DNA of 64,000 nucleotides from Acidobacteriaceae bacterium. Its GTDB lineage: Bacteria > Acidobacteriota > Terriglobia > Terriglobales > Acidobacteriaceae. Below the pieces are notes generated by a model. It made no database searches. It was not told the DNA's origin and worked only from the letters and a program-made list of their open reading frames with translations. Shown here piece by piece: positions 51,126 through 60,639 of the stretch; position 1 is the stretch's first letter; every line of letters begins with the position of its first letter. The stretch covers positions 137,031 through 201,030 of the forward strand of contig PLGG01000017.1 of assembly GCA_003138515.1 (NCBI GenBank), read 5' to 3'. The position numbers and the translations under genes are program-made.

Positions 51126-51536
51126 CTACCACTTGCTGACCCGCTGACTCGCTGTCTTACCAACTCCGCTAACACCGCTAACCCCGCTAGCTCCGCTGCC
51201 TAAGACATCCCTCCACATCCGTTCCTCCGCCAGTTCCTCCAGCGTCTTCCCATTCAGCGGAACCACCCCGTACACCACCTTGCACCCCATCGCCTCCGCA
51301 ATCCGCCCCAGCGACCCCAGCGTGATCGACCCCGTCCCCTCCCGCCCTTCCAGTTGGAAAAGTGTCGACTCCACGATTCCCATCTTTCCCGCGATCTCTT
51401 TCATCGGTACACGCAGCACCTTCCGCAGCGTTCGCAGCAGCTCGTTTGTCGGGTTTTCTTCCCTCGCCGCCAACCGGTAATGCCGCATCTCCTTGTCCAG
51501 CTTCCTCAGCAAAACCTTCCGCTCCATCGCCCTCAT
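51126..51536 (-). CDS. HTH regulator resembling mobile mystery protein A
   Basis: 136 residues from the ATG at 51536 (GGAG upstream); an ATG three codons later is possible. LRKVLRVPMKEIAGKMGIVE followed by STLFQLEGRE is an XRE helix-turn-helix. ITLGSLGRIAEAMGCKVVYG followed by VVPLNG is close to the protein A signature at 48090. No Fic partner is next to it. The last 25 residues are Ser/Gly/Val repeats encoded by 9-nt units. It may regulate the 50547 gene or itself. Confidence 0.75.
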   Translation of the reverse strand: MRAMERKVLLRKLDKEMRHYRLAAREENPTNELLRTLRKVLRVPMKEIAGKMGIVESTLFQLEGREGTGSITLGSLGRIAEAMGCKVVYGVVPLNGKTLEELAEERMWRDVLGSGASGVSGVSGVGKTASQRVSKW

Positions 51537-51959
51537 CTCCCACTCCCTCTCGACCCCCGCACCACTCTCCGCCCAAAGCGCACAGTTCACCGTCCACGGC
51601 TCGCGGTCCACGACTCACGACTCACGATCCACGGTTCACGATCACTGTTTTTCGGGTATCTACATCCACCGTACCGCAAATGCGCATAATGATCGGCAAA
51701 CTTCAGTTCACAATGTGGGCCAAATGCAATTTATTTTGCTGCGATCTTCGCTTCAAGGTGTAGCTTCGATCGAACTTCCTACGCCTCGATGCGCTGAATT
51801 CCCGAAATCCCTTCGCTTATAAGGGTAGTTTTCGCGCCAAAAATCTTTTCTCCGCCCAAATCTCCGCTTAAACCCGCAGTCTTTTCACCCCATTCCTCCG
51901 CCTCCATGCCGACTCTTGGGATTTAAACTGATCTCCGGCACAGCCATGCCCCAAAACCC
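51537..51959. other. Intergenic region with ACGATTCACG-type repeats
   Basis: Positions about 51588-51650 hold degenerate units of 7-9 nt (CCACGACTCACGACTCACGA type). The rest must contain divergent promoters for the HTH gene and mntR. No gene seen. Confidence 0.55.
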
Positions 51960-52631
51960 ATGAAAGACGCAATCCACGTTTCGAAAGAGAACTACCTCAA
52001 GGCCATTCTCGAGGCCGAGGCCGAAGGCCGCCAGGTAATCCCGGCCATGCTCGCGCATTGGCTTGAAGTTTCCGCGCCGGCCGTCACCATGGCGCTCAAG
52101 CGGCTCAAGCGCGACGGCTGCGTGAAAGTGGGCGACGACGGCATTGTGCGTCTCACCGCTGCAGGGCGCGAAATGGCCTACCGCACGGCGCTGCGCCACC
52201 ATCTCATCGAGCGCATGTTGAGTGAAGTCTTCGGAATGGAGTGGCATGAAATCCACGAGGAGGCGGAGCGGCTGGAGCACGCGGTTTCGCCGGCCTTCGA
52301 GGCCAAACTCAAGGAGAAGCTTGGCGAGGGCGGCGCATGCCCGCACGGCAACGCAGTCCTGCCGGTCAATCCCACCGAACGCAAGCGCCGCGGCGAGATG
52401 CGACTTTCCCAGGCCGTCGCCGGTAAGCGCTACACCGTCATTAGCCTCCACGAGCGCGATCCCAAGCTGCTCGAGTTCCTCCACGCCGCCGGCATTGGGC
52501 CCGGCAAGAGCCTGCGCGTCATGAGCCAGAATTACGACCAAACCGTTTTAATTGATCTACCTACGGGGAATGCAATCCTCGGCCGTCCGGCAGCTGAGGC
52601 CGTTTGGTTACGTCCGGAACGATCTTCGTAA
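51960..52631 (+). CDS. mntR: DtxR/MntR-family metal-dependent repressor
   Basis: A 223-residue protein. The winged helix begins MKDAIHVSKENYLKAILEAE with recognition region APAVTMALKRLKRDG. The metal-binding and dimer domain (MLSEVFGMEWHEIHEEAERL, CPHGNAVLP) and a C-terminal SH3-like FeoA domain (MRLSQAVAGKRYTVISLHER) follow. It senses Mn or Fe. The next gene is mntH, so Mn uptake control is likely. Confidence 0.92.
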   Translation: MKDAIHVSKENYLKAILEAEAEGRQVIPAMLAHWLEVSAPAVTMALKRLKRDGCVKVGDDGIVRLTAAGREMAYRTALRHHLIERMLSEVFGMEWHEIHEEAERLEHAVSPAFEAKLKEKLGEGGACPHGNAVLPVNPTERKRRGEMRLSQAVAGKRYTVISLHERDPKLLEFLHAAGIGPGKSLRVMSQNYDQTVLIDLPTGNAILGRPAAEAVWLRPERSS

Positions 52632-52650
52632 TTTAATCTAAAAGAAATTA

Positions 52651-52680
52651 TTAACCACGCTTAATAAACTGTGGTATACT
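52651..52680 (+). promoter_or_regulatory. mntH promoter with candidate MntR operator
   Basis: TTAACC, 18 nt, TATACT make a sigma70-like promoter 44 nt before the mntH start. ACCAC-N12-GTGGT (52654-52675) is an inverted repeat overlapping both elements. It is a candidate MntR site. Confidence 0.5.
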
Positions 52681-52723
52681 GAGGTTGAGGGACGTTCGCG
52701 GTCTCTCATTCCCAAATAGATCT

Positions 52724-54055
52724 ATGTCCACAGAAGTCGTCTCCCGAACCGTGCTCACCGAGCCCTCCTTGCCGGAGGTTCATTCGAGCGTCAGCGTCTC
52801 CCGCTCGCCGTACTACTGGCGGCGGCTGCTGGGATTTCTGGGTCCGGGATTTCTGATCTCCGTGGGCTACATGGACCCCGGCAACTGGGCCACGGACATC
52901 GCCGGCGGATCACGCTTCGGTTACACGCTGCTGTTCGTCATCATGCTGTCGAACCTGATCGCGATCCTGCTTCAGAGCCTCTCGCTCAAGCTTGGCGTGG
53001 CCACGGAACGCGACCTGGCGCAGCTTTGCCGCGAGAGCTATGGCCGCACGGCAAGCTTCACGTTGTGGATCATGGCCGAAGTGGCCATTGCGGCGTGCGA
53101 CCTCGCCGAAGTGGTCGGTTCGGCCATCGCGCTAAACCTGCTCTTCCACATTCCGCTCTTTTATGGCGTGCTCATCACCGGGCTCGATGTCCTGGTGATC
53201 CTGATGTTGCAGCGTTGGGGATTCCGCTACATCGAGGCTCTAGTGATCGCGCTTATTGCCACCATCATCGTGCTCTTCGGCGCGCAAATGTTCCTCTCCC
53301 GCCCCGATTATTGGCCGATCCTGCGCAATCTGGTTGTGCCCTCGCCATCCATCGTCACCAACCCCGCCATGCTCTATATCGCCATCGGCATTCTGGGCGC
53401 AACAGTCATGCCGCACAATCTCTACCTGCACTCGTCGATCGTGCAGAGCCGCAACTACAAGCGCACGCCCGAAGGCAAGCGCGAAGCGATACACATGGCC
53501 AATGTCGACTCGGGCCTGGCGCTCATGATCGCCCTCTTCGTCAATGCGGCCATCTTGATCGTCGCGGCGGCCGTTTTTTTCCGCAGCGGTCACTTCGAGG
53601 TTGCCGCCATTCAGGACGCCTACAAGCTGCTCAGCCCGCTGCTCGGCGTGACAGGAGCGAGCACAATCTTTGCCATCGCTCTTCTTGCCAGCGGCCAAAA
53701 CTCCTCAATTACCGGAACTCTGGCTGGCCAGGTGGTGATGGAGGGCTTCATTCACATCCGCCTTTCGCCCTGGCTGCGCCGCCTGATTACGCGTTCCCTG
53801 GCCATCATTCCCACCATCATCGTCGTCGCCCTCATGGGTGAGCAGGGAACCGAAAAGCTTCTCATCCTGAGCCAGGTGATTCTCTCTTTCCAGTTGAGTT
53901 TCGCCGTGGTTCCCCTGGTCATGTTCACCGGCAACCGCAGCAAGATGGGCGAGTTTACGAATGGCCGTTGGCTGCAGGGACTGGCGTGGTTCACTGCGGC
54001 AGTGATTGCGGCGCTGAATGTGTGGCTTCTGGTCGAGACGGCGATGGGCCGCTGA
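52724..54055 (+). CDS. mntH: Nramp-family Mn/Fe transporter MntH
   Basis: A 443-residue Nramp protein with about 11 helices. Helix 1 has the metal site MDPGNWATDIAGG, and helix 6 has GATVMPHNLYLHS with the second site. GQNSSITGTLAGQVVMEGFI is the consensus transport signature. It imports Mn2+ or Fe2+ with protons. The ATG at 52724 is used because it follows the promoter; the frame extends 13 codons upstream to a TTG. A 20-nt tandem repeat spans the stop. Confidence 0.96.
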   Translation: MSTEVVSRTVLTEPSLPEVHSSVSVSRSPYYWRRLLGFLGPGFLISVGYMDPGNWATDIAGGSRFGYTLLFVIMLSNLIAILLQSLSLKLGVATERDLAQLCRESYGRTASFTLWIMAEVAIAACDLAEVVGSAIALNLLFHIPLFYGVLITGLDVLVILMLQRWGFRYIEALVIALIATIIVLFGAQMFLSRPDYWPILRNLVVPSPSIVTNPAMLYIAIGILGATVMPHNLYLHSSIVQSRNYKRTPEGKREAIHMANVDSGLALMIALFVNAAILIVAAAVFFRSGHFEVAAIQDAYKLLSPLLGVTGASTIFAIALLASGQNSSITGTLAGQVVMEGFIHIRLSPWLRRLITRSLAIIPTIIVVALMGEQGTEKLLILSQVILSFQLSFAVVPLVMFTGNRSKMGEFTNGRWLQGLAWFTAAVIAALNVWLLVETAMGR

Positions 54056-54093
54056 TTTTCCGAAGACTTCCCCGATCTTCCCAAGATTTCCCC
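54054..54093 (+). repeat. 20-nt tandem repeat spanning the mntH stop codon
   Basis: GATTTTCCGAAGACTTCCCC (54054-54073) and GATCTTCCCAAGATTTCCCC (54074-54093) are tandem copies with three differences. The mntH TGA (54053-54055) overlaps the first unit. The second ends where the ribosome site of the next gene begins. Confidence 0.8.
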
Positions 54094-54103
54094 GGAGGTA
54101 CCC

Positions 54104-57100
54104 GTGACGCTCAGTTCGGCAAGACGGCATTTGCTGCTCCTTTTTCTTGCGTTAACCGCAATTAATTGCGGCAGCCTGATTGCGCAGAGCGGCACATCCA
54201 GCGCCATCACTGGCACCGTGCTCGACGCCTCCGGCGCCGCGCTCCCCAACGCCGCGGTCATCGCCACCGAGGTCGACACCAAGGCCACGCGCATCGTGCA
54301 ATCCGACTCCAATGGCTCTTTTCTCTTCTCGCAGGTCAATCCCGGGACGTATACCGTCACAGTGCGAGCCACCGGCTTTGCGGAGCAGACCTCACAGCCC
54401 ATCGCCGTCGAAGTCAGCCGCACCGCTGCGCTGAACTTCAATCTCGCCGTATCTTCCGCTTCGCAGACGGTCGAAGTCACGGCCCGGCAGACGCTGCTCA
54501 CCCTTGAAAATCCCAACACCACCACCACCATCGAGTCAAAAACCATTGCCAACCTGCCCAATGCCGGCTCGGACCTCACCTTTATCGTCCAATTCTCCCC
54601 CGGAGCGCTGATAAACACGGCCGGCTCCTCCAACGACTCCAAGGCCCCGGGCGGCTACGGCAACGTCGAGTTCAACGGCCTTCCCGCCACCTCAAACGGC
54701 TACATCCTCGACGGCTTCGACTCGAACGATCCCTGGCTCGGACTCAACATCGGCCTCTCCACCAATCTCGTCCTCGGCCTCGATGCGGTCGACCAAGCCA
54801 CGGTGAATACAAATTCCTACTCCGTCGATCAGGGCCGCTATGGCGCCTCGCAGATCAATTACTTCACCAAATCGGGGACCAACGCGTTCCACGGCGACGT
54901 CTACGAACTGTGGGACGGCTCGCTCTTCAGCGCGCAAGACTACTTCCTCCACGCCAATGACACGCCCGGCAACATCACTCCCAAGCCGCGCTCGAATGTG
55001 AACCACTTCGGCTTCAGCGCGGGCGGACCCATCCGAAAGGATAGGCTCTTCTTCTTTACTAGCTATGAGGGTGTCCGCATCGCGCTTCCCATTGTGGTGA
55101 CTCAGGTTGTCGTGCCATCGCCCGCCTATCAGCAGTACGTGCTCAACCAACTCCTCATCGGTGGCGTAGACCCCATCACCGGAACCATGCTTCCCGCCGA
55201 GCCCGCCGAGGTGCCCTTTTACAAGTCGATGTTTGGCCTCTATGGCAACACAGCGGGAACCGCCGTCCAGGTCAGCTCCTGTCCGCTCGATGCCAGCGGC
55301 GCGGTGATCCGGGGCAGTCAGAACGGCGGCAACCTTTTCAACGGTTATGGCTGCGCCAACCAGCGTCAGGAGTCGCTTCAGAACAGCGACCACGAAAACC
55401 TGGAGGTGGTCAAGATCGACGAAACCATCAACGCAACCAACACCGTCTGGTACCGCTTCCAGCAGGACACCGGTCTCCAGGCCGCCTGGACCGATCCGAT
55501 CAACGTCATCTTCAACTCCTACTCTCCGCAGCCCGAGCGCACGCTGGTCGTCGGCTATACCCACATCTTCCGGCCCAATCTCGTCAACCAGTTCAATCCC
55601 GGCGCGAGCTGGTACGGCAGCATCTTTGCGCCCAACAATTTTGCCCAGTCCCTGCAAACTTTTCCCATTGTCCTTGCCGCGGGCAGCAATCAAGCTCCCT
55701 TTACCACCATCGGCGGCAACAACAACATCTATCCCCAGGGCCGCAATATCACCCAATGGCAGATCAACGACAACCTCGACTGGATTCGCGGCAAGCAGGA
55801 GTACCGCTTCGGCATCAACACTCGCCGCATCGACGTGAGCGACTACGATCTCGGCGTGGGCAGCGTGCCCACGGCCGTCTATAACGATCTGGCCGAGTTC
55901 ACCTACGGAGCGGCCTACACAGAGAGCCAGACCTTTCCCATTTCGTTCAAAGAGCGGATAGCCGCGGGCAATCTCGACGTCTATGGGATGGATACGTACA
56001 AGCCAACGCCCAAAGCCACTTTCATCGTCGGCGTAAGAGCGACCTGGAACACCGATCCCGTCAACCAGCAACATCTTTTCGCGCGCCCCGCCGGCTCGTT
56101 TCTCGATCTTTCGCACCCTATCGACCAGCCCCTCAATCAAGCCATTCAAAGCGGGGTGCAAGCTCTGTTTCCCTCCACGCCTGTCATCGTCTGGCAGCCG
56201 CGCGTTTCTCTTGCTTACCAGGTCACGCCGCAAACCGTGATCCACCTCGGATTCGGTGTCTTCAACGACATCATTCCCACCCAGATCGCCGATCTCGCCG
56301 CAACCAATGCTCCCTACGCGCCCACCTTCGTCGGCGGAATCGGCGGCCAGGTGGGCGGAATCGCCATTGCGCCGGGGCCTGGAGTCGCCAACAGTGCGGC
56401 CGACGCAGCCTCCGCTGCCAACCATCAGTTTCAGTCGCTCTTCAGCGCCGGTGGCGCGCCCTGCGCCGGAATCGCCCCCGGCGCGCCCACCTGCCCTCTC
56501 GCCGTCAACCTCAATACCTTCCCCACCGGTACGCTCAAAACGCCGTACTACTACCAGTACAACCTCGGCATCGAGCAGAAACTGAGCGCGCACGGCGCTG
56601 TTCGCATCGGTTATGTCGGCACGCGCGGCCTGGACGAGCCGTTTCAAGTCAGCCTTAACGGCTATCAGAATGTTTGCGCCGGCTGCTTCGCGCCCTACCC
56701 CTTCGCGCAGCCGCTCGACCAGCGCTTTGGCAGCGTCAATGAATTCCGCACCGACGCCGGCAGCAACTACTCCGGCCTGCAAGCCAGCGTTTCCGAACAG
56801 CTCCACTCCTTAACGCTGAGCGCAAACTACACGCTGAGTCATTGCCTCGACGAGGTCTCCAACGGCGGCCTGCTCCCCTTTTCTACGCAGGGCATTCTCA
56901 CCCCGCTGCCCGGCGAACTAAGGCGCCAATACAGCAATTGCGACTACGATGTGCGCCACAACCTCTCCGCCTATGGCATCTACCAGATTCCGTTTGCGTC
57001 TAAACATCTTCTGTTGCGCGCTCTTTTAGGCAACTGGTCATTTTCTGAGACGGCTTTCCTGCACTCCGGCCTCCCATTCTCCGTCCTCAGCCAGCCCTAC

Positions 57101-57628
57101 ACGGCCAACGGCAACGGCGTCTTTCAGTCCGCCGGCCCGCGGTATGCCCGCCGCGTTGCCGGGCAGCCGCTCTATCAAGAAACCCCTGTCTCCGGCGTTA
57201 CCGTTGCAGGAACGCGGCAATGGCTCAATCCCAACGCCTTCGTCTCGGTGGTCGATCCCACTACCGGCGACTGCACTGGCGTCCCCTCCGGTACCCCTGA
57301 CACGCCCGCCTTATGCCAGTTCGGCAACTCTGGCCGCAATACCGTGCGCGGCCCGCACTTCACTGATTCCGACATTTACCTTTCGCGCAGATTTCCCATC
57401 TGGGAACAGATATCGATGCGCTTCGACGTGCAGATGTTCAATGCCTTCAACCATCCAAACTTCGCATTGCCCGGCAATGTGCAAGCCGGTGTCCCCGGTA
57501 CATACATCCCCCCAAAATTCGGAACCCTGGAAGGGGCCATCTCGCCCCCGACCGGCCTCTTGGGTGTCGGCCTGGGCGGAGACAGCTCGCCGCGCATGAT
57601 CGCGTTTGAAGGAAGGATCGAATTTTGA
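54104..57628 (+). CDS. TonB-dependent receptor with carboxypeptidase-regulatory-like domain
   Basis: A 1174-residue receptor. GTG start at 54104 with GGAGG 6 nt upstream. The signal peptide is LLLLFLALTAINCGSLIAQ, then the regulatory domain (SAITGTVLDASGAALPNAAV), a plug (TIESKTIANLPNAGSDLTFI, NGYILDGFDSND) and a barrel ending ...FEGRIEF. It should import a large or chelated nutrient. It follows mntH by 48 nt, so metal uptake is one guess; but the phylum carries dozens of these receptors, so linkage may be accidental. Confidence 0.9.
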   Translation: MTLSSARRHLLLLFLALTAINCGSLIAQSGTSSAITGTVLDASGAALPNAAVIATEVDTKATRIVQSDSNGSFLFSQVNPGTYTVTVRATGFAEQTSQPIAVEVSRTAALNFNLAVSSASQTVEVTARQTLLTLENPNTTTTIESKTIANLPNAGSDLTFIVQFSPGALINTAGSSNDSKAPGGYGNVEFNGLPATSNGYILDGFDSNDPWLGLNIGLSTNLVLGLDAVDQATVNTNSYSVDQGRYGASQINYFTKSGTNAFHGDVYELWDGSLFSAQDYFLHANDTPGNITPKPRSNVNHFGFSAGGPIRKDRLFFFTSYEGVRIALPIVVTQVVVPSPAYQQYVLNQLLIGGVDPITGTMLPAEPAEVPFYKSMFGLYGNTAGTAVQVSSCPLDASGAVIRGSQNGGNLFNGYGCANQRQESLQNSDHENLEVVKIDETINATNTVWYRFQQDTGLQAAWTDPINVIFNSYSPQPERTLVVGYTHIFRPNLVNQFNPGASWYGSIFAPNNFAQSLQTFPIVLAAGSNQAPFTTIGGNNNIYPQGRNITQWQINDNLDWIRGKQEYRFGINTRRIDVSDYDLGVGSVPTAVYNDLAEFTYGAAYTESQTFPISFKERIAAGNLDVYGMDTYKPTPKATFIVGVRATWNTDPVNQQHLFARPAGSFLDLSHPIDQPLNQAIQSGVQALFPSTPVIVWQPRVSLAYQVTPQTVIHLGFGVFNDIIPTQIADLAATNAPYAPTFVGGIGGQVGGIAIAPGPGVANSAADAASAANHQFQSLFSAGGAPCAGIAPGAPTCPLAVNLNTFPTGTLKTPYYYQYNLGIEQKLSAHGAVRIGYVGTRGLDEPFQVSLNGYQNVCAGCFAPYPFAQPLDQRFGSVNEFRTDAGSNYSGLQASVSEQLHSLTLSANYTLSHCLDEVSNGGLLPFSTQGILTPLPGELRRQYSNCDYDVRHNLSAYGIYQIPFASKHLLLRALLGNWSFSETAFLHSGLPFSVLSQPYTANGNGVFQSAGPRYARRVAGQPLYQETPVSGVTVAGTRQWLNPNAFVSVVDPTTGDCTGVPSGTPDTPALCQFGNSGRNTVRGPHFTDSDIYLSRRFPIWEQISMRFDVQMFNAFNHPNFALPGNVQAGVPGTYIPPKFGTLEGAISPPTGLLGVGLGGDSSPRMIAFEGRIEF

Positions 57629-57823
57629 CGATAGTAGCCACAGAGAGCTTTCAAACAGACGACCTGGGGACTGGGCGAAAATGCCCTTCTGTAGGCTAAT
57701 CCCGCTTTGGTTGCCTTGTGAGCTATCACACGGAGTGGTTATTGCAGGCCCCCTTTGGGCGTGGTCCAATCACAGTACTTCTTTCAGCTTGGTCTCTCAA
57801 ATCAAAGGACTGGGACCCGCTTT

Positions 57824-58894
57824 ATGGGCAATGTAGTCCAAATCGAGGCAAGTGAAACGGCCAGGGCAGCCGGCCCGCAAACCCAGGCTGTTGTGCCGGA
57901 TCGGGTCTATAAGGTCGTGGCTCCCACTGGGGGCGCGAGCCATGAGGATCTCTACGGCTTCCGCGCGGCCATCAATGCGCCTGCGCCCGTGGAAAACCCT
58001 GAAGCGGAAGCGAAAGAGGCCAAATCCAAGCGGGCACTCGCCCTGTTGCCTATCCTTCTGATTCTTGTGGCTGTGGCGCTGGCAGCTCTACTTATACCTG
58101 GAGTAACTAAGTCAAAAGCTCCACCTCTTTACGTCGATTTGGGAACCCGCAGGTTCGATTCCGCCGGCCTCGGAGCCCGCCTCATCGCCCGCTGGGAAGG
58201 AGCCATGGCCTACCAGCTTTACATCGATCCGGTCGATCCGCAGCAGGCCGCCGGCTTTCAAGCCGTAACTGTGAACGCGCCTCACCCGGTTTCCCTCGTC
58301 ATCCGGCTGCTTGATTCTACCGGTGCCGTTGCATGCCAAAAGGAAGTCGTGCTTCCCACCCCCGCGCCGCTTACAGGCTCTACCGACCCTTCGCAGGCAC
58401 TTCTGCCGATGCAGACAACCAGCGGAGACACTGTGCAGAATATTGCCGGCCCCGACGGACAAATCGCAGAGCTCACTGTTACAGGCGGCCTCGCCTGTTC
58501 CCTGAAGCAGTATCAGAGCCTTACAACCTGGCAGTTTTTCACCAACTTTCCCACGCTCGACGAACAGGATGCCTGGCTGAAACACCAAAAACTCAACGAT
58601 GTCGCAAATGCCCGAAAATCCGGTTCCGCTGCCGGCGGGTATTCTCCGAGGATCCAGCACCTGCCCGCCGCGATCGACGACGATGATGTCATCGTTGGCG
58701 ACAATCCAGTCCGGGGAACCATCGATACCCAGGGCGGCCGGGTTTTTCTAGTCGGAGTAACCGGCTTGCGGAACCGTACGGCCGAATGGCAAGTATTTCC
58801 TGCCGCCATTCATTTCCGCTGCGAGAAGACCGGGACCTGCAGCCTGACACGGGTCAATTCGCGCACCACCCTCCAGGCGCGGTTGATCAAATAG
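57824..58894 (+). CDS. Membrane-anchored hypothetical protein
   Basis: 356 residues from the ATG at 57824. The N-terminal 65 residues are cytoplasmic-looking, then one helix (RALALLPILLILVAVALAAL), then an extracytoplasmic beta-rich part (LYVDLGTRRFDSAGLGARLI). Near the C-terminus HFRCEKTGTCSL holds a Cys pair. I do not recognise a domain. It has no clear operon partner. Confidence 0.75.
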   Translation: MGNVVQIEASETARAAGPQTQAVVPDRVYKVVAPTGGASHEDLYGFRAAINAPAPVENPEAEAKEAKSKRALALLPILLILVAVALAALLIPGVTKSKAPPLYVDLGTRRFDSAGLGARLIARWEGAMAYQLYIDPVDPQQAAGFQAVTVNAPHPVSLVIRLLDSTGAVACQKEVVLPTPAPLTGSTDPSQALLPMQTTSGDTVQNIAGPDGQIAELTVTGGLACSLKQYQSLTTWQFFTNFPTLDEQDAWLKHQKLNDVANARKSGSAAGGYSPRIQHLPAAIDDDDVIVGDNPVRGTIDTQGGRVFLVGVTGLRNRTAEWQVFPAAIHFRCEKTGTCSLTRVNSRTTLQARLIK

Positions 58895-58959
58895 AGGGCT
58901 GCAAGCCTCTCACCTTTTGGCCCCCATCCAAGGCGCGCGCCGCAGAACTCTCTAGTACC

Positions 58960-60630
58960 ATGAATGCGATGCACGTCTTGTCCGCAGCCGAGATGCAGGC
59001 CTGCGACCGCGCCACCACGGAGCGGTTTGGAATTCCATCGATTCAATTGATGCGGGCTGCTTCTTCGGCCATCGCGGCGTTCGTGCGCCGACAGTTTCCG
59101 CATGCGCGGCGCGCGACAGTGCTGTGCGGCAAGGGCAACAACGGCGGCGATGGCATGATGGCCGCTCGGCTGCTTGCCGATGCGGGCCTCGAAGTGACCA
59201 CCCTGCTTTTGGGCGCTCCTGAACATCTGACGGGTGATGCCGCCATCGCGTGGAGCGAATTAAACAGTCCGAAGCGCGGGCGGATCCACGTGGTGATGAG
59301 TGGCAAGGCTCTGGCCGATCACGACGATGCGCTCAACACCGACCTGATTGTGGATGCGGTACTGGGAACAGGGTTCAAGCCGCCTCTAAAGGGACTGGCG
59401 CTGGAGGCGCTCGAGTGGCTGCGCGGCGGCCGCGCACCCATTCTCGCTATTGACTTGCCCTCCGGCTGGCCCGCGGATGAGACGAGCGCGACAGTAGCGG
59501 GGCCTGTCTTTCCTGCCGACGCAGTCATCACCTTCACAGCGCCCAAGCCGGCGCACGTCTTTGGGCAACTGACACGGCGGTGGGATCAACCGGTTGTTGT
59601 CGCGCCCATCGGCTCACCGAATGCGGCGATCGTTTCCGCGCTCAACCTCGATTGGGCCGGCTCGTCGCTGGCATTGGCACAGGCTCCGCGCGCGGCGGCG
59701 GCTAATAAAGGGAACTTCGGTCACGTCCTGGTTGTCGGCGGCGCATTCGGGGCGGCCGGAGGCAAGGCTGGCGCGCCGGCGATGACCGCTCTTGCGGCGA
59801 TGCGCGCGGGTGCGGGACTGGTGACAGCGGCGGTTCCGGGTCCGGCGCTGCAGGTGGTGGCATCGTTCGCGCCGGAACTCATGACCTGGCCCTTAGCAGC
59901 GACGAGAAATGGCCAGATCGCGGCGAAGAATCTCGAGAAAAAGCAGATCGCCGAGCTGATCGACGGAAAATCCGTGCTCGCCATCGGGCCGGGCCTCGGG
60001 CAGAGCGCGGAAACGGCCAGATTCGTCGCGGGACTCCTTGGCGCGACGATGATTCCGGCGGTCGTCGACGCGGACGCGTTGAATATTCTGGCTGCGAAGC
60101 CGGCGCTGATCAAGAAACTGGCCAAAGGGCGCACGCTGGTGTTGACGCCGCATCCGGGAGAGATGGCGCGACTCGCCAAAATGAGTGTCGCCGCGGTTCA
60201 GGCTGGCAGGCTGGAGACCGCGCGCAACTTTGCACAGCGCATGAGCGTAACGCTGGTGCTGAAAGGCGCGCGGACAATCATCGCGCATCCCGACGGCCGC
60301 GTCGCGGTGAACACTTCCGGAAATCCGGGCATGGCCAAAGGCGGCAGCGGCGACCTGCTCACCGGGCTGATTGCGGGCCTGCTGGCGCAATTCCCTCACG
60401 ATCCGGCAAGAGCTGTGGAAGCTGCGGTTTATCTGCACGGGCTGGCTGCGGATCTGGCCGTGCGTGACGGCGATGAACACACGCTGCTGCCCACTGATTT
60501 TCTTGCGCAGCTCGCGCGGGCGTTTCAAACCCATGCTCATGATTTTGATGAGGACGGTAAAAACGGGTATGTTTGGTTGCAGGGGCATTGCATGCCGCAT
60601 CCTGAAAGCGCATCAAGCGGCACTGCTTGA
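58960..60630 (+). CDS. nnr: Bifunctional NAD(P)H-hydrate epimerase/dehydratase
   Basis: 556 residues from the ATG at 58960. The N-terminal YjeF epimerase domain has VLCGKGNNGGDGMMAARLL. The C-terminal ADP-dependent dehydratase has GNFGHVLVVGGAFGAAGGK, TPHPGEMARL and NPGMAKGGSGDLLTGLIAGL. It repairs damaged NADH and NADPH hydrates in the cytosol. tsaE follows after 9 nt, a common pairing. Confidence 0.96.
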   Translation: MNAMHVLSAAEMQACDRATTERFGIPSIQLMRAASSAIAAFVRRQFPHARRATVLCGKGNNGGDGMMAARLLADAGLEVTTLLLGAPEHLTGDAAIAWSELNSPKRGRIHVVMSGKALADHDDALNTDLIVDAVLGTGFKPPLKGLALEALEWLRGGRAPILAIDLPSGWPADETSATVAGPVFPADAVITFTAPKPAHVFGQLTRRWDQPVVVAPIGSPNAAIVSALNLDWAGSSLALAQAPRAAAANKGNFGHVLVVGGAFGAAGGKAGAPAMTALAAMRAGAGLVTAAVPGPALQVVASFAPELMTWPLAATRNGQIAAKNLEKKQIAELIDGKSVLAIGPGLGQSAETARFVAGLLGATMIPAVVDADALNILAAKPALIKKLAKGRTLVLTPHPGEMARLAKMSVAAVQAGRLETARNFAQRMSVTLVLKGARTIIAHPDGRVAVNTSGNPGMAKGGSGDLLTGLIAGLLAQFPHDPARAVEAAVYLHGLAADLAVRDGDEHTLLPTDFLAQLARAFQTHAHDFDEDGKNGYVWLQGHCMPHPESASSGTA

Positions 60631-60639
60631 GGTTCAGCG

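Noticed and set aside
54692..56806. 704-codon open frame antisense to the second TonB receptor
   Set aside because: It mirrors the codon pattern of the receptor gene, has no ribosome site and no domain. Long antisense frames are common in GC-rich genes.
58145..58165. GGTTCGATTCC resembling a tRNA T-loop
   Set aside because: It lies inside a coding gene and no acceptor, D or anticodon stems can be folded around it.
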